Shown here: positions 48,086 to 59,550 of the stretch, one piece after another | Layout of the letters: each line of letters begins with the position of its first letter | How positions within the stretch are numbered: the stretch's first letter is position 1 | NCBI GenBank assembly: GCA_028023455.1 | Contig: JAQFVV010000037.1 | Location: 186,001 to 250,000 of the forward strand | Length of the DNA stretch: 64,000 nt | Source of the DNA: Epiperipatus broadwayi | Taxonomy: Eukaryota; Onychophora; Udeonychophora; Euonychophora; Peripatidae | Direction: 5' to 3' | Notes under the pieces: model-generated | Told to the model about the DNA's origin: nothing | The model's database searches: none | The model's input: only the letters and a program-made list of their open reading frames with translations | Made by a program: the position numbers and the translations under genes

Positions 48086-50944
48086 TTTTTTTTTTTTTTT
48101 TTTTTAAAAAATCATTTAAAAATTCTATAGTTATAAAACAATGTTTCTCATTAGAGGTATCACATATTGATTGTTTTAATGTTATAAAAATACATTTATA
48201 GCCATTGAGGGTTAATAAAATTTCTTCACTTTATGTTGAAAGCATTTATTCTTTCATTATTACCCTTTCCGAATTTGATATAGAGTATTTAAAAAATAAT
48301 AAAATATTTTCTAAGCATAATGCTAAAAATTTTACAAAATATTTGAAGTTAATACTGACATAAAAACATCACAAAAATTAGATAAATCATAGTTTTTTGA
48401 CAAAGAGATTAGCCTAGTATGTTTCTATATGACAAAAAAGTTATTGGGGAAAAAAAAGCATATCATATGGAGAATATTTATTTGCAATTAAAGTCAGACA
48501 TTTCACTATATATTTAAAAAATAATGAGGTTTTTTAGTCTTGCTCTTATTTTTCCAATGAATGAAAAATATATGTAAATGTATTCTCTCAATTTATTACT
48601 GATAATTATATTATTATTTTATAACAATTTTGTTTATACAATTTTATTTTATATATGCATCACATATACATATAAAGGCATCTGTGTTATACATATGTGT
48701 GTGTTGAAAAGTACTGTACTCTTGCAGTTCAATAAATAATAAAGTATTATATTTTAATCAAAGTTTATCAACAAAATGTGATTTATTATATGCTAAAAAT
48801 TATGTAAGCAAGAGGGGCTTGGAACAAAATATAACATATATTGTGAGTCCTTTGTACATTTTAAATTGTAAATACATAAAAAAAAACAATCAAATAATTT
48901 GTTATGCTGTAATATATTATCTATAATTATATAGTGCTTAGATAATCAGCTTTATCGTCCATAAAAAAAACAACAAACAAATTAGCTAATCTTTGATCAA
49001 ATCATAAATTTGAATAAAAATGACAAAAACTGTATAAAACTTAAATAAGATAAAAATTTAGATAACAAATACATAATATATAAACATGTGTAATATCTAC
49101 ACATATTATTTACTTAATTTATTTACAAAAAAAATTAATAAACACTTCAGTTTTAAAAATGAAATTTTCGACAGAAGACTGGTGTAAAATTTAGCTATTA
49201 TTAAAAATTTGGCATATTCAAATTTTGTTTTGAACTAATATTGGGATTATTAAAAAAATCTTCATTCAGCTTAGAGCTGAGATAAACAGGAACATTGACT
49301 TTTTATCATTGCAATAAAAGTGAAATTTAAGCTTCTGTTCCATATTACACCACTTACACAATTTCAGAAAGTCAGATACATAAAAGAATTTATGCAAACC
49401 AAAACAATATCTCAAACATATTATTCTGAATGTTCCGAATAGCAGAACAAATATAAACGCTCAGTTAAAGATAATAGACACAATTAGTAATTAAATAAAG
49501 ATAAAATTAAAAAGTTAGACAATTGAAGTTCAACATATAGAGGAAGGAATTTAAATATATACAGGTTCAATAATCTCCACATAAACTAACTGGAACAATC
49601 TATTAGGTATATTTTTAAAAATTAACTGGAAATCAAAAACTAAGACCAAGACATTTGCATCTCAACTTTCAAACTTTATGTTCAATCTTTCCTACCAAGA
49701 CAATATTTGGATCAAAATAAAACCAGTCTTAGACTCAATGTTTTTCTAATATTTCCATCACAGTTTCCAAATCATATTTCATCAGACTCTCTGGTAGATC
49801 ACGTGAGGAAAACCCAAGTATATAAATATGTGATCAGCAAAAGCAATGAGAATTAGAAATTCTTATAATCAGATATGTATGTAATAAATAAAAGACCCAA
49901 TGTTGTAAATCATCAAGAATATTCTATTTACTCAATAATGCAACACTCATAATATTATTCATAACAGCCTTAAAGTAACTATAGGAAGAACATCATTAAT
50001 CTAAATATCTTTATTCAAAAACTTTTATTATATAAACAGTATTTCAAGGGAGATTTTCTAGCAACAAATAAATTACTTTGTATACACATTTAGAAAAACA
50101 AAACTTTCAGTAAATACTTAAAAATTAGTAAGCTAATGTAATGAATTGCCTGTTATCCACTGTTTGAACTCTGAAAAATTCACAAATCCACCCCCACCCC
50201 CCCCACACACACACTGAAAGCAAAGATTTCTATTTAATAATGTTTACAAGTATTCACAAATTTTAAGTGAACATATTTTAATTTTGTTACAAAAAGTTTT
50301 CTGGAGAGTATATACAGGTAAAATATAAAACAGGCATTACATATCCTGCTCTGGATAATGGTCTTTCCAGCAATCTGCTATCAAAAAGCAATAAACCAAT
50401 ATTGTTTACAGAAAACTGTGAAATTTACAGATAATAAGGATTTTTTGTTTTACTTAAGTAGCTAAATACCCATATATGTGTGACGCATATTAATATAAAT
50501 ATATATATACACACACACATCCATTTGGAGAAATGTCATTACAAAATGGTTATAAATTAGACTATGTTGCCATATTACTAGTCTGGTCTTGCAAAATTTG
50601 AGATTCAATAACTTGAGTCTTAAAAAAATTTCGATAACTAATTTTTAATTTTCACATGTTCATTTCTTGCCTTGTACATTGCTTCAGTCATGCAGTTGCA
50701 TAACTATATATAATTGTGAATTAAAAAATCAGAATTGTTTAATTTGACCTCAAAATACAAAATTATATAGAAGTTGGCGTTAGATCACAGTTTGCCATAA
50801 AAATTTAATGAAGATTAAAAAAAACATTAAATTTGTGGATGAAAGATGTAAAGTGAGAGAGTTCCATTAAAGGATTAAAAAAAAGTCAAATAGTTTAGTG
50901 CTCAAAAATTGATAAAAGTTTGAGCACTGAAAATAATAAACTGG

Positions 50945-51000
50945 TTGTGATCCATGAACCTTGAACTGCAGAGTCCACCACTTTACCACTGCATCAAACA
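50945..51000 (-). mobile_element. tRNA-like SINE fragment at the LINE B junction
   Basis: Minus strand: box A-like TGATGCAGTGGTAAAG (50996-50981) and box B-like GGTTCATGGATC (50960-50949). It abuts the 5' truncation point of LINE copy B. Family uncertain. Confidence 0.4.
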
Positions 51001-52586
51001 TGAGTAGGAATTCAGGTAGATCGTTATATATGAGTTTTATAGATATAGAGAAAGCATATGATAGAGTAAATAGAAATAGATTATGGGTAAGATTAGCCAA
51101 TTTGGGAATGGATGAAGCTTTAGTAAATATTATTAAGAAATTATATGAAAATAATTATTATACTTACCAATTAGGGGATATAGAATCACTTAAAGTTAAA
51201 AATGGAGTTGGATTAAGGCAAGGATGCCCTATGTCACCGATTTTGTTTTTGTTGTTTTTGAGTGAAATGGAAAAAGCAATAGAAAGACTAGGAAGAGGGG
51301 TAGAGATACCATTAATAGGTGGCAAAGGAGTATATACTTTGTCGGGTCTTTTTTTTGCAGATGATATCTTTTTATGTGCAGAAAGAAGAGAAGATATGGA
51401 TATTATGTTGAGGACATGTGCAAGGGTGGGTAAAGAGATGGGGATTAAATTTAGTGAAGAAAAATCAAATATAATGATGGTTAATACTGGGGAAAGAGAG
51501 GATGTAGTTTTTTTATTGGGGGATATAAAGTTAAGTGTGGTGGATAGATATAGGTATTTGGGAATCATCTTATGTAATCAGGAAAATTGCTTGGTTGAAT
51601 GGGAGAAAAAATTGGTAAATGAAGCAAAGAAAAGAAAAGGTTTGGTAAAGAAACTAATAGTATTTTCATATAATAAATATGATGTAGCTAGAATTGTATG
51701 GAAGGGAGTTGCAGTAGCAGGGTTAACATATGGTAATGATGCATTATGTGTTAGTAAAAGGATTTTAAATTATTTAGAGAAAGTACAAAGGGAAGTAAGA
51801 AGACATGCTTTAGATGCAGAGATGTGGACAGCAAAGGAGGCAATTCAAGGAGAAATGGGATGGTCAAGTTTCTATATGAGAGATGCAAAAAGTAAAATGA
51901 AAATGTTTGGTAGGTTGCAGTTTATGGATAGTAAAAGAATAGCCAAAATAGTGTTTAATTGGGTTATGAGTAAAGGGCAGATAACAAGATGGGTGAGAAA
52001 GGTAATGCGGTATGCAAAAGATTTGGATAAAGAATTTATATCGGTATACTTGTATAAAAGGTGGGATGATTGTGTTAGGAGGATTGTTGAGTGTTATAGT
52101 GGTAAGGAATGGGATAAAAGAATAGAAGCATTAATAAAAAATAGGGAGTTGGAGAGATGGAGAAGTAGTATGGAGGGTAAGAAGAGTTTAAATATATATA
52201 GAAGTAAACAGAATATTGGAAGCGAGTTAATTTATGATAATAGTAAGGAAAGTAGTTTATTGTTTAAGGCTCGAATGGGATCTTTAGCAACAAGAGAATA
52301 TACTTGTAAATGGAAAACTATGGGTGATTTAGCGTGCAAATTGTGTAAGGAAGGTATAGAAAATATTAGGCATCTGTTGATTGAATGTAAATGCTTGAAA
52401 GCAAAAAGGGTACAGATAATGAAGTTATGGGAGAATAGGTATGAACAAAGTGACAATACAGAAAGTGAGTTAGTAGTTTTTATGCTGGGTTTGCGAAAAG
52501 ATAAGGGGGATTTTGATTTAAAGGCCATAGAGATGACAAAGATTATGTTGTGGAAATGGGATGGGGCGGAATATGGGAAGACTTAG
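50961..52586 (+). CDS. LINE ORF2 C-terminal part: reverse transcriptase and zinc motif
   Basis: Open for 541 codons. The first 13 codons come from flanking DNA; the LINE part starts at MSRNSG. RT motif A FIDIEKAYDR (residues 26-35, catalytic Asp at 28), motif B GLRQGCPMSPILF (84-96) and motif C FADD (132-135) are intact. A thumb/connection region follows (YLGIIL at about 199, then a basic helical stretch), and near the C-terminus a CxxC-x8-H-x4-C zinc motif (Cys459, Cys462, His471, Cys476). The endonuclease and early RT fingers are missing, so the protein could not retrotranspose by itself even if expressed. The intact frame indicates a recent insertion. The clade is inferred as CR1-like from copy C's ORF1 esterase. 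Confidence 0.9.
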   Translation: MNCRVHHFTTASNMSRNSGRSLYMSFIDIEKAYDRVNRNRLWVRLANLGMDEALVNIIKKLYENNYYTYQLGDIESLKVKNGVGLRQGCPMSPILFLLFLSEMEKAIERLGRGVEIPLIGGKGVYTLSGLFFADDIFLCAERREDMDIMLRTCARVGKEMGIKFSEEKSNIMMVNTGEREDVVFLLGDIKLSVVDRYRYLGIILCNQENCLVEWEKKLVNEAKKRKGLVKKLIVFSYNKYDVARIVWKGVAVAGLTYGNDALCVSKRILNYLEKVQREVRRHALDAEMWTAKEAIQGEMGWSSFYMRDAKSKMKMFGRLQFMDSKRIAKIVFNWVMSKGQITRWVRKVMRYAKDLDKEFISVYLYKRWDDCVRRIVECYSGKEWDKRIEALIKNRELERWRSSMEGKKSLNIYRSKQNIGSELIYDNSKESSLLFKARMGSLATREYTCKWKTMGDLACKLCKEGIENIRHLLIECKCLKAKRVQIMKLWENRYEQSDNTESELVVFMLGLRKDKGDFDLKAIEMTKIMLWKWDGAEYGKT

Positions 52587-52699
52587 AGTGGGGAATGGAA
52601 AATAAAGTGGCTAACAGGTTTATCTGGGCATAGTTGCTGAGATATTCTTGACTTCGTTTAAGGAGAAGCCAAATACATCACATCACATCACATCACATA
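51000..52699 (+). mobile_element. CR1-like LINE copy B, 5'-truncated, open frame
   Basis: Begins abruptly inside ORF2 at the codons for MSRNSG and runs to the common 3' end with a (CATCA)n tail of about five units (52674-52699). It is followed immediately by the region of copy C. It is the least decayed of the three copies. Confidence 0.9.
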
Positions 52700-53098
52700 T
52701 GTGAAAGATTGAAAATTGTTGTGTTTAATTGTTTGAAAGGTTTTTGTTCACAATTTTAGGTATAGAAGTTTTAAAAAAAACTTATTTTGTTGAAGGTGTG
52801 TTAGTGCAAGTATATATATATAACAAAGTTGTTTGTAAGATTAATTTTTTTTTAGTTAAGTTCGTTACTGAAGGTTTTTTTAAACTTTAAAACAGTCATT
52901 TATTTTGAGAAAAAAGATAACATTTGGGAGGCCTAAGGTCAAAAACACGTGGTTATAGTTTGATTGGTTTTGAAAGAAAGTAAAATTTTTTATTCTTCCG
53001 TGTAAGGGGATTTGAAGAATAGGAGACATATTATAAAGTCAAATATAGAATAAATGACTTGGAAAATAAAAATATGGATTGCATTTGTATGCACAATG

Positions 53099-53275
53099 TG
53101 TATATAATCGGCAGAAAGGAATTAGGCGGGCGCTGATAGAGTGTACAATGTGTACTGAAGTGTATTATGTATATAATCGGCAGAAAGGAATTAGGCGGGC
53201 GCTGATAGAGTGTACAATGTGTACTGAAGTGTATTAGGTGGGCGCTGATAGAGGGTACAAAGTGCTGAAGTGTAT
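53099..53275 (+). repeat. 69-bp tandem repeats, putative LINE 5' UTR
   Basis: TATATAATCGGCAGAAAGG starts at 53101 and again at 53170 (period 69). Each unit continues GGCGGGCGCTGATAGAG and GTGTACTGAAGTGTATTA. A third unit from about 53237 is shortened. Tandem units upstream of ORF1 often act as promoters in LINEs; that role is inferred. Confidence 0.85.
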
Positions 53276-53479
53276 CACTTGGAAATATTTGAATAAGAAT
53301 AGGAAGGATGTAACAGGTTTCTGGTTATGTAGTCAGTATGTAAATGTGATAAAAGAGGTGAGAAAGTGGTTTCTAAGTATAGGTAGTCTAGAGAGAAAGT
53401 CAGGGGAAAAGGAGATAGGACAGAGTATGGTTTTAGTGGAGTGTCAGGAAATATGGGTGGAGAAAGTAATAGTGCAATG

Positions 53480-54131
53480 AAGATGGTTAGCCAGAGAATA
53501 AGTAATAAAGAGGAAAAAGTGAAGGATGTAGAAGTAAAATTAAAATTGTTAGAGATGTAGTGTGAGCAGATAAAGGAATTATTGAGTAGAAATGATAAGG
53601 AAGAAATGGATAAGGAGGTCCAGAAGGTGATAGAAAATGTTACAGATGGAGTAGATAGGAGATTCACTAATCAGAGATTGTGGGGATATAATTGTAAGGG
53701 AAAATAAAAGCAGGTATGTAAGAGTATGTTTGCCTGGAACTAGAATTAGGAATGTGATAGATAAAGTAAGAAAGCAAGGTAGTAGAGATGTATGTGTTAT
53801 GGTAGAGACTAATAATTTATCATAGCCATCAGAGAGAGTAATGGATGAGTATGTAGAATTGATTAGGAATTTGAGTAAAATTAAAGGAAGAGTAGGAGTA
53901 GTTGGATTATTATCAAGAGTTGACAAAAGGCATTTGTTAGATAGGGCATGTTCTATAAATAAGAGATTGAAAAAATTGTGTGAGAGAAATAATGTTATGT
54001 TTGTGAATGTAAGGGATTGGTTTATTGGAAAGAGGGAGTTACATAGTAAAGATGGATTGCACTTAGGGAAACAAGGGAGTGAAGTTTTAGGGAGTCTGAT
54101 GTTTAAAGAATATAATTCGGGAAACTTTTAA
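53480..54131 (+). pseudogene. LINE ORF1: coiled coil plus SGNH esterase domain
   Basis: A heptad-like K/E/L stretch (about 53480-53680) includes one stop. It is followed, after frame breaks, by PGTRIRNVIDKV, VMVETNN and a frame at 53841-54131 ending DWFIGKRELHSKDGLHLGKQ. D-G-L-H-L is the catalytic Asp-x-x-His block of SGNH/GDSL hydrolases. The block III Asn sits in ETNN, where G-T-N-D is usual. ORF1 proteins with a coiled coil plus esterase are characteristic of CR1-type LINEs, which identifies the clade. The ORF is interrupted, so non-functional. Confidence 0.78.
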
Positions 54132-54185
54132 AGGGGGGGGGGGTTAAATTGTAATATTATCAAAAAGAAGAAGAATGGATGGGAT

Positions 54186-57100
54186 ATGCGAAATAAGCAA
54201 AAGATGGTTGATTTAGATATAAGTGTAGATGTGGAGAGGAAATGGTTCTGTAAAATTAATGGTAAGAAAGTTTTTTATAAATGTAATGGAGATGAAAGAA
54301 TCAAAAGAATTTATAAAAGAGTAGTTAAAAAAGAAGAAATTGTTAAAATTGAGTTTTTGAATATGCAAGGTAGTAGGAGCCTAGAAATGTGGCTGGAATT
54401 AAGCAAAACAATTGAAAATGAAGAGTTTGAGGTATTAGCAGTAGTGGAAACCCATCTAAGAGAAGAAGAACCTATTTTGGAAGATGTGGTATGGCAGGGT
54501 ATAAATAGAGAAGAAAAAAAGGGTGGTGGTATAGATGTTATATTGAAAAAATATTTAAAATTTTGTTAAATGTCAAAAGCATTTGTGGTTTGAAATAAGG
54601 TTGGGTATACAAGAATGGATGGTGTCACTAGAGATAGTCAAACTGTAATGGAGTGGAACAGTAGTATATATGAATGCCTAGTTATGGATATACAGAGTTT
54701 TAAAGAAAAGGGGAAGAGAATAATGGTTATAGGTGATATGAATGGACACATTATAAATAATAACAATGGTCAGTTTTTGAAGGAATTTTGTCAAAGAGTG
54801 AATTTGAGCATTAAGAATTTATCGAATATTTATGAGGGACAAATACACATGGTCTAGGAATAATATATTTCATACAATATAGATTATGTATTGGTAGAGA
54901 AAGAGGAAATGAATAAAATACGGAACATTAAGATGTTTGATAATGAAGAGAGAGTATGTAAGTGATCACAACTTTATTGTAATAGAAATGGTTAGTAATG
55001 TGATGGAGGCTAGAAATAAAAGTAAAAACAATAGTGAAAGATGTGGATGGAGAGTGAATGATAAGAATAAGTGAGAATAATATAAAATACAAGGTGAAAT
55101 GCCATGGAATAGTTGATTGGGAATGAGTATAAGGACTGGTGTGGTAAAATAGAAAAAGTGGCAAATAGGTTTTTAGTTGAGAATATGCAGAAGAATAAAA
55201 GGAATAAAAAAAATGAGAGTTAGTAAAAGTGTAAAGGAAAGAAAAGAAGTATGCAGAGAATATAAGTGTGCTATTAAGAACAAAGAAAGTGAAAAAGATA
55301 TTAATGCTAAATGGGAAAAGTACTTAGAAAAAAAGAAGTTGGCTAAAATGGATAATTATAGAGAGAGGATGAAGTTGAATAGTAAATTACTGGAGGATAT
55401 TAATAAAAGTGAAAGAGATAGGAGTAAAAAATTTTGGAATAGAGTGTAGCTCTAAAGAAGAGTTAGAGAAAATCTTAAATAGATATGTAATGGATATAGA
55501 AAAGATGTTAGATATGAAGGACTTAATGATAGAAACCATGAAACCATTTAGTAATGGGAATATTAGGTTCACAAAAAATGAACTGAATGAGGCAGGGAAG
55601 AGATTGAAAAGTGGAAAGGTGAGAGATTTACATAGATGGGCAGCAGAGATGGTAATGGAATTTAGGGCATAGAGCAAAAGTAAAGTTATCATGTTTTAAT
55701 AAGATGGCATAGAAGAGAGTTTTTCCGGGTGGTTGGAATAATACAAGAGTAAGATTATTATTTAAAGGAAATGGTAAGGATCATAGAAAGATAAATAATT
55801 ATAGACTCAGAATGGTAACATCAGTTTTAAATAAAGTTTTTTCATATATGGTGGCTGGAAGAGTTGTAAAATGGATGGAAGAGAATAATATAGTGGGGAA
55901 AATGCAAGGAGATTTTAGGTCAGATAACCATATAGGAGATAGTTTATTTGTAGTTACACAACTTATGGATATGAGTAGGAATTCAGGTAGATCGTTATAT
56001 AAGAGTTTTATAGATATAGAGAAGGCATATGATAGAGTAAATAGAAATAGATTATGGGTAAGTTTAGCAAATTTGGGAATGGATGAAGCTTTAGTAAATA
56101 TTAATAAGAAATTATATAAAAATAATTACTATACTTATCAATTAGAGGATATAGAATCAGTAAAAATTAAAAATGGGGTTGGATTAAGACAAGGATGCTC
56201 TATGTCACCTATTTTGTTTTTGTTTTATTTGAGTAAAATGGAGAAAGCAATAGAAAGACTATGAAAAGGAATAGAGATACCGTTAATGGGTGGCTAGGAA
56301 GTATATATTTTGTCGGCTCTTTTTTTTTTGCGGATGATATTTTTTTGTGTGCAGAAAGAAGAGAAGACATGGAAGTTATACTGAGGACATGTGCAAGGGT
56401 GGGTAAAGAGATGAGGATTAAATTTAGTGAAGAAAAAATCAAATATAATGATGATTAATACTGGGGAAAGAGAAGACAGAATTTTTATTGGGAAATATAA
56501 AGTTAAGTGTGATGGATAGATATAGTAACTTGGGAATCAGCTTAAGTAATCAGGAAAATTGCTTGGTTGAATGGGAGAAAAAATTGGTAATTGAAGCAAA
56601 GAAAAGAATGGGGTTGGTAAAGAAATTAAACAGTGTTTTCATATAATAAATATTATTGTATGGAAGGGAGTTGTAGTAGCAGGGTTAACATATAGTAATG
56701 ATGCATTATATGTTAGTAAAAGGGTATTAGATTACTTAGAGAAAGTACAAAGGTAAGTAGGAAGACATGCATTAGATGCAGAGGTATGGACAGCAAAGGA
56801 GACAATTGAAGGAGAAATGGGATGGTCAAGTTTTTATATGAAAGATGCAAAAAGTAAAATGAAAATGTTTTGTAGGTTGCAGTTTATGGAAAATAAAAGA
56901 ATAGCCAAAAGAGTATTTAATTAGGTTATGAGTAAAGGGCAGGTAACAAGATGGGTGAGAAAGGTATTGCGGTATGCAAAAGATTTGGATAAAAAATTTA
57001 TATCAGTGTTGTATTAGGAGGATTGTTTAGTGTTATAATAGTAAGGAATGGGATAAAAGAATAGATGCATTAATAAAAAATAGGGAGTTGAAGAGATGGA

Positions 57101-57330
57101 GAACTAGTATGGAGAGTTTAAGGCTCGAACGGGATCTTTAGCAACAAAAGAATATACATGTAAATGAAAAATATGGGTGATTTAGTCTGTAAATTGTGTA
57201 AAGAAGATATAGAAAATATTAGGCTTCTATTGATTGAATGTAAATTTTTGAAAGCAGAAAGGGTACAAATAATGAAGTTTGACAAAGATTAGGTTGTGGA
57301 AATGGGATGGAACAGATTATGGGAAAGCTT
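54186..57330 (+). pseudogene. LINE ORF2: APE endonuclease, RT and zinc motif, broken
   Basis: Pieces in order: the start MRNKQKMVDLD (54186); endonuclease blocks IEFLNMQG, VVETHLRE (about 54445) and VIGDMNGH (about 54725), whose E and D-x-N residues are the APE active-site type; the basic linker (55177-55440); the RT finger block NYRLRMVTSVLNKVFSYMVA (about 55795), where PIAVTS is expected; motif A FIDIEKAYDR (about 56008); motif B GLRQGCSMSPILF (P to S); FADDIFLCAE (about 56330); then the C-terminal region with many stops and a deletion near 57000-57130. It matches copies A and B throughout. Confidence 0.86.
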
Positions 57331-58134
57331 AGGGTGAGGAATGAAAGGGGAAAGTAAAGTGGCTAACAAGTTTCTTTGGGCATGGTTGCTGAGAGATTTC
57401 TGACTCTGTTTAAAAAGAAGTCACAGTACATCACATCACATCACAAGGTAGAATAACAGTAATATATTGCATCACCAAAGTATATTAGCCATAAATAAAA
57501 ACTTTAGGAAATACAATTGTTTCAAAAACAATAATAATAAAAACCAATATATTACTTAACCAAAAAGCATGCAATTAATATTAAAAAATTTAGAATAAAT
57601 AAGATTCTGAAAAAAAAAAAAATTAATTTAATAAAACTATTTTTTTATATTTTTTTTTTTTCATATTTAACCCCTTCCCCCTTTTTTCAACAGCCCAACC
57701 CCCCCCTTCTCTTTTGGAGGGGAGAGTGTTTGAGGCAGCAGAATGCCATATTAGTCACAACTACATTTTCTGCAGTCATAACATACTTTCACCTCCACTG
57801 AAGAAAGATACAGCATTTTGCCAATGCAAATGCGAATAGCAGGTTTAATACATAAGTACCAAAAATTTTATTAAAAAAATTACATTTAAATTTATATATA
57901 CAATTGTAAACTTTACATTTTCTTTAAAAAAAAAAAAAGGTTATATACATGAAAAATAAATTGCATTTTAATTTTCATGTTTAATGAAGTCATTTCAGGT
58001 ATGAATTACTCAAAAACTCGATCTTAATTAGAAACAATATGTGTACATATGAAAGAATATGTATGCTGATGTGTTTTTAAATTTTGTTAAAATGGATTGT
58101 TATTTTTAATCATGCTTTTAGAAAAATGACTCAC

Positions 58135-58223
58135 CATGATCACATATGGCTTCATTTCCCAGATTTCAATGTTTGTATTATCAATAATAACAGGAGTTTT
58201 CTGTTCTGAGATGGCCTTCTTTG
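58135..58223 (-). CDS. N4BP2: N4BP2-like gene, 89-nt exon of the P-loop kinase domain (most upstream seen)
   Basis: Minus strand: acceptor TTTTTTTCCCAATAG, two nucleotides, then 29 codons reading KKAISEQKTPVIIDNTNIEI followed by WEMKPYVIM, then donor ATG|GTGAGT. P-I-I-I-D-N-T-N-x-x-x-W-E-M-K-P-Y-V is the conserved strand/helix unit downstream of the Walker A region in N4BP2-type polynucleotide kinase domains. The exon starts in phase 1, so a further upstream exon carrying the rest of the domain, with the GxPGSGK Walker A motif, must exist. I did not find it between 58224 and 64000. Confidence 0.88.
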
Positions 58224-59319
58224 CTATTGGGAAAAAAATTATAAAGAATATTTAATTATTTTGTAATCTTTAAATTAATGTATACATATATGCTAAATTA
58301 CTTAAATTAACTGTTAATTTACAAATTATTCAATCGACTCATTGTAACTGTTCTAGCAATAAGTTTTTGAAAAAATTACTTTTGAATAACTTATTATTTT
58401 GAAGTTGTCATTTAATATTCAATTATACATACCTAATAATTAATTTTTTAATTTGACTCTAATATTATCTCTCTCTTTAAATAAAAAAAAATAGGATGCA
58501 AGTATACAGATAAAAAAAGATAAACCAACTTTCAAATGGTTTATGCAGAAGTAAAATATTTTAGAAAGAAATAAGGGGAGAAGGCATTACCATAAGGCTT
58601 GGCAATTACCAAATGTTGAATGGTTTTCTGCATTTGTTTCCCTCTCCAGCTAAGAATAGATAGTTAACCATTATCTAATCAATAGAGGGCTATTTACAGC
58701 ACAGCTGTCAGCTATCTGAAAGAAAAATGCCAAACTTGATTGGAAGCTACATGGTCAGTCGATGTGCTACCACTGTGACATGAAGCACTTCATTATTTTG
58801 TACAAAAATAGATATTTTTAGTACAAATGTAATACTGTACTAATAATCTGATAATTGATATTCTAGCATCTCTTTTGATCAGAATAAATTATGAAAGGGT
58901 CTGCTCAAATTTTTGTGACCAACATATGTTATTAACATTATACAATGAAAAAATATATTTTGGTAACATTTTCTATTTAATTTTAAATTCTTAAACATTA
59001 AAAATAAATAGTAATCACAAAACAATAAAATTTAAAAAGCCTTTCAGTATATACAAATGTTAAGTTCTCTCTCTGAATACAGTAGGAAAAACTATATGAT
59101 CAAAAACTACAACTATTACAGATGATAGTAGTTTGGTACTGTTTTTGATCCTCTTAATGTAATTTTTTCTAATAATTCACTTTTAGAACTATATCATAAA
59201 TTTTAATGATCCATTAAATCTTTAATTAGTATTAAATACATATACATTAATATATAAATTTTTTTCTTCATATCTATGCTACCTACTGTAAGTTTTAGTA
59301 ATTAATAGATATCAGATGA

Positions 59320-59550
59320 TAGTGTTTAATAAATCCCTATCTAGTACTGTCATATTCCACATCCCCAGCCTAGTTCCAAGCTTATGGCTTTCCTCAATGA
59401 AAAGCTATTTGGACTTTTAGAAGCTAAAGTACCTTCCCTCTAACAGCTATCAAGCTATCAGCTCAACCCAAAAAACATAAATGTTTTCAAAGCTCACCGA
59501 ATAAAACCACAAATTTGAAACTAGTTCAGAGACATTAGATAGGACAGCAC
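59320..59550. mobile_element. Heavily decayed foldback of the 7.4-kb family
   Basis: The left part AAATCCCTATCTAGT..ACATCCCCAGCCTAGTTCC..GGCTTTCCTCAATG parallels 7483-7552, including the positions of the hammerhead. The right part GAAACTAGTTCAGAGACATT (about 59516) is the inverted counterpart. The core is altered (TTGAGGA for CTGATGA, GGAAC for GAAAC, GGC for GUC), so it is inactive. Confidence 0.6.

Larger units (their letters stand above)
53099..57445 (+). mobile_element. CR1-like LINE copy C, nearly full length, decayed
   Basis: Contains, in order, GC-richer tandem repeats (5' UTR-like), a coiled-coil/esterase ORF1, an endonuclease and RT ORF2, and a (CATCA)n tail (57427-57445). The 5' edge is uncertain and could be anywhere between 52700 and 53099. 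It follows copy B in the same orientation with no clear unique DNA between them. Confidence 0.85.
34369..58134 (-). other. 23.8-kb intron of the N4BP2-like gene
   Basis: Bounded by the GTGAGT donor at 58134 and the CCTAG acceptor at 34369 on the minus strand; the splice phase across it is 0. It contains gypsy element 2 with nested insertions, SINEs, a palindrome, a piggyBac relic and LINE copies B and C. The stretches 41020-42700, 43250-46470, 48100-50930 and 57460-58130 are AT-rich and hold nothing I can identify. Confidence 0.8.

Noticed and set aside
49640-49880. Hammerhead-like CTGATGA..GAAAC on the minus strand and a faint RT-like stretch
   Set aside because: The base after the minimal stem III is G, not allowed at the cleavage position, stem I does not pair, and there is no flanking foldback. 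RT motifs are too weak.
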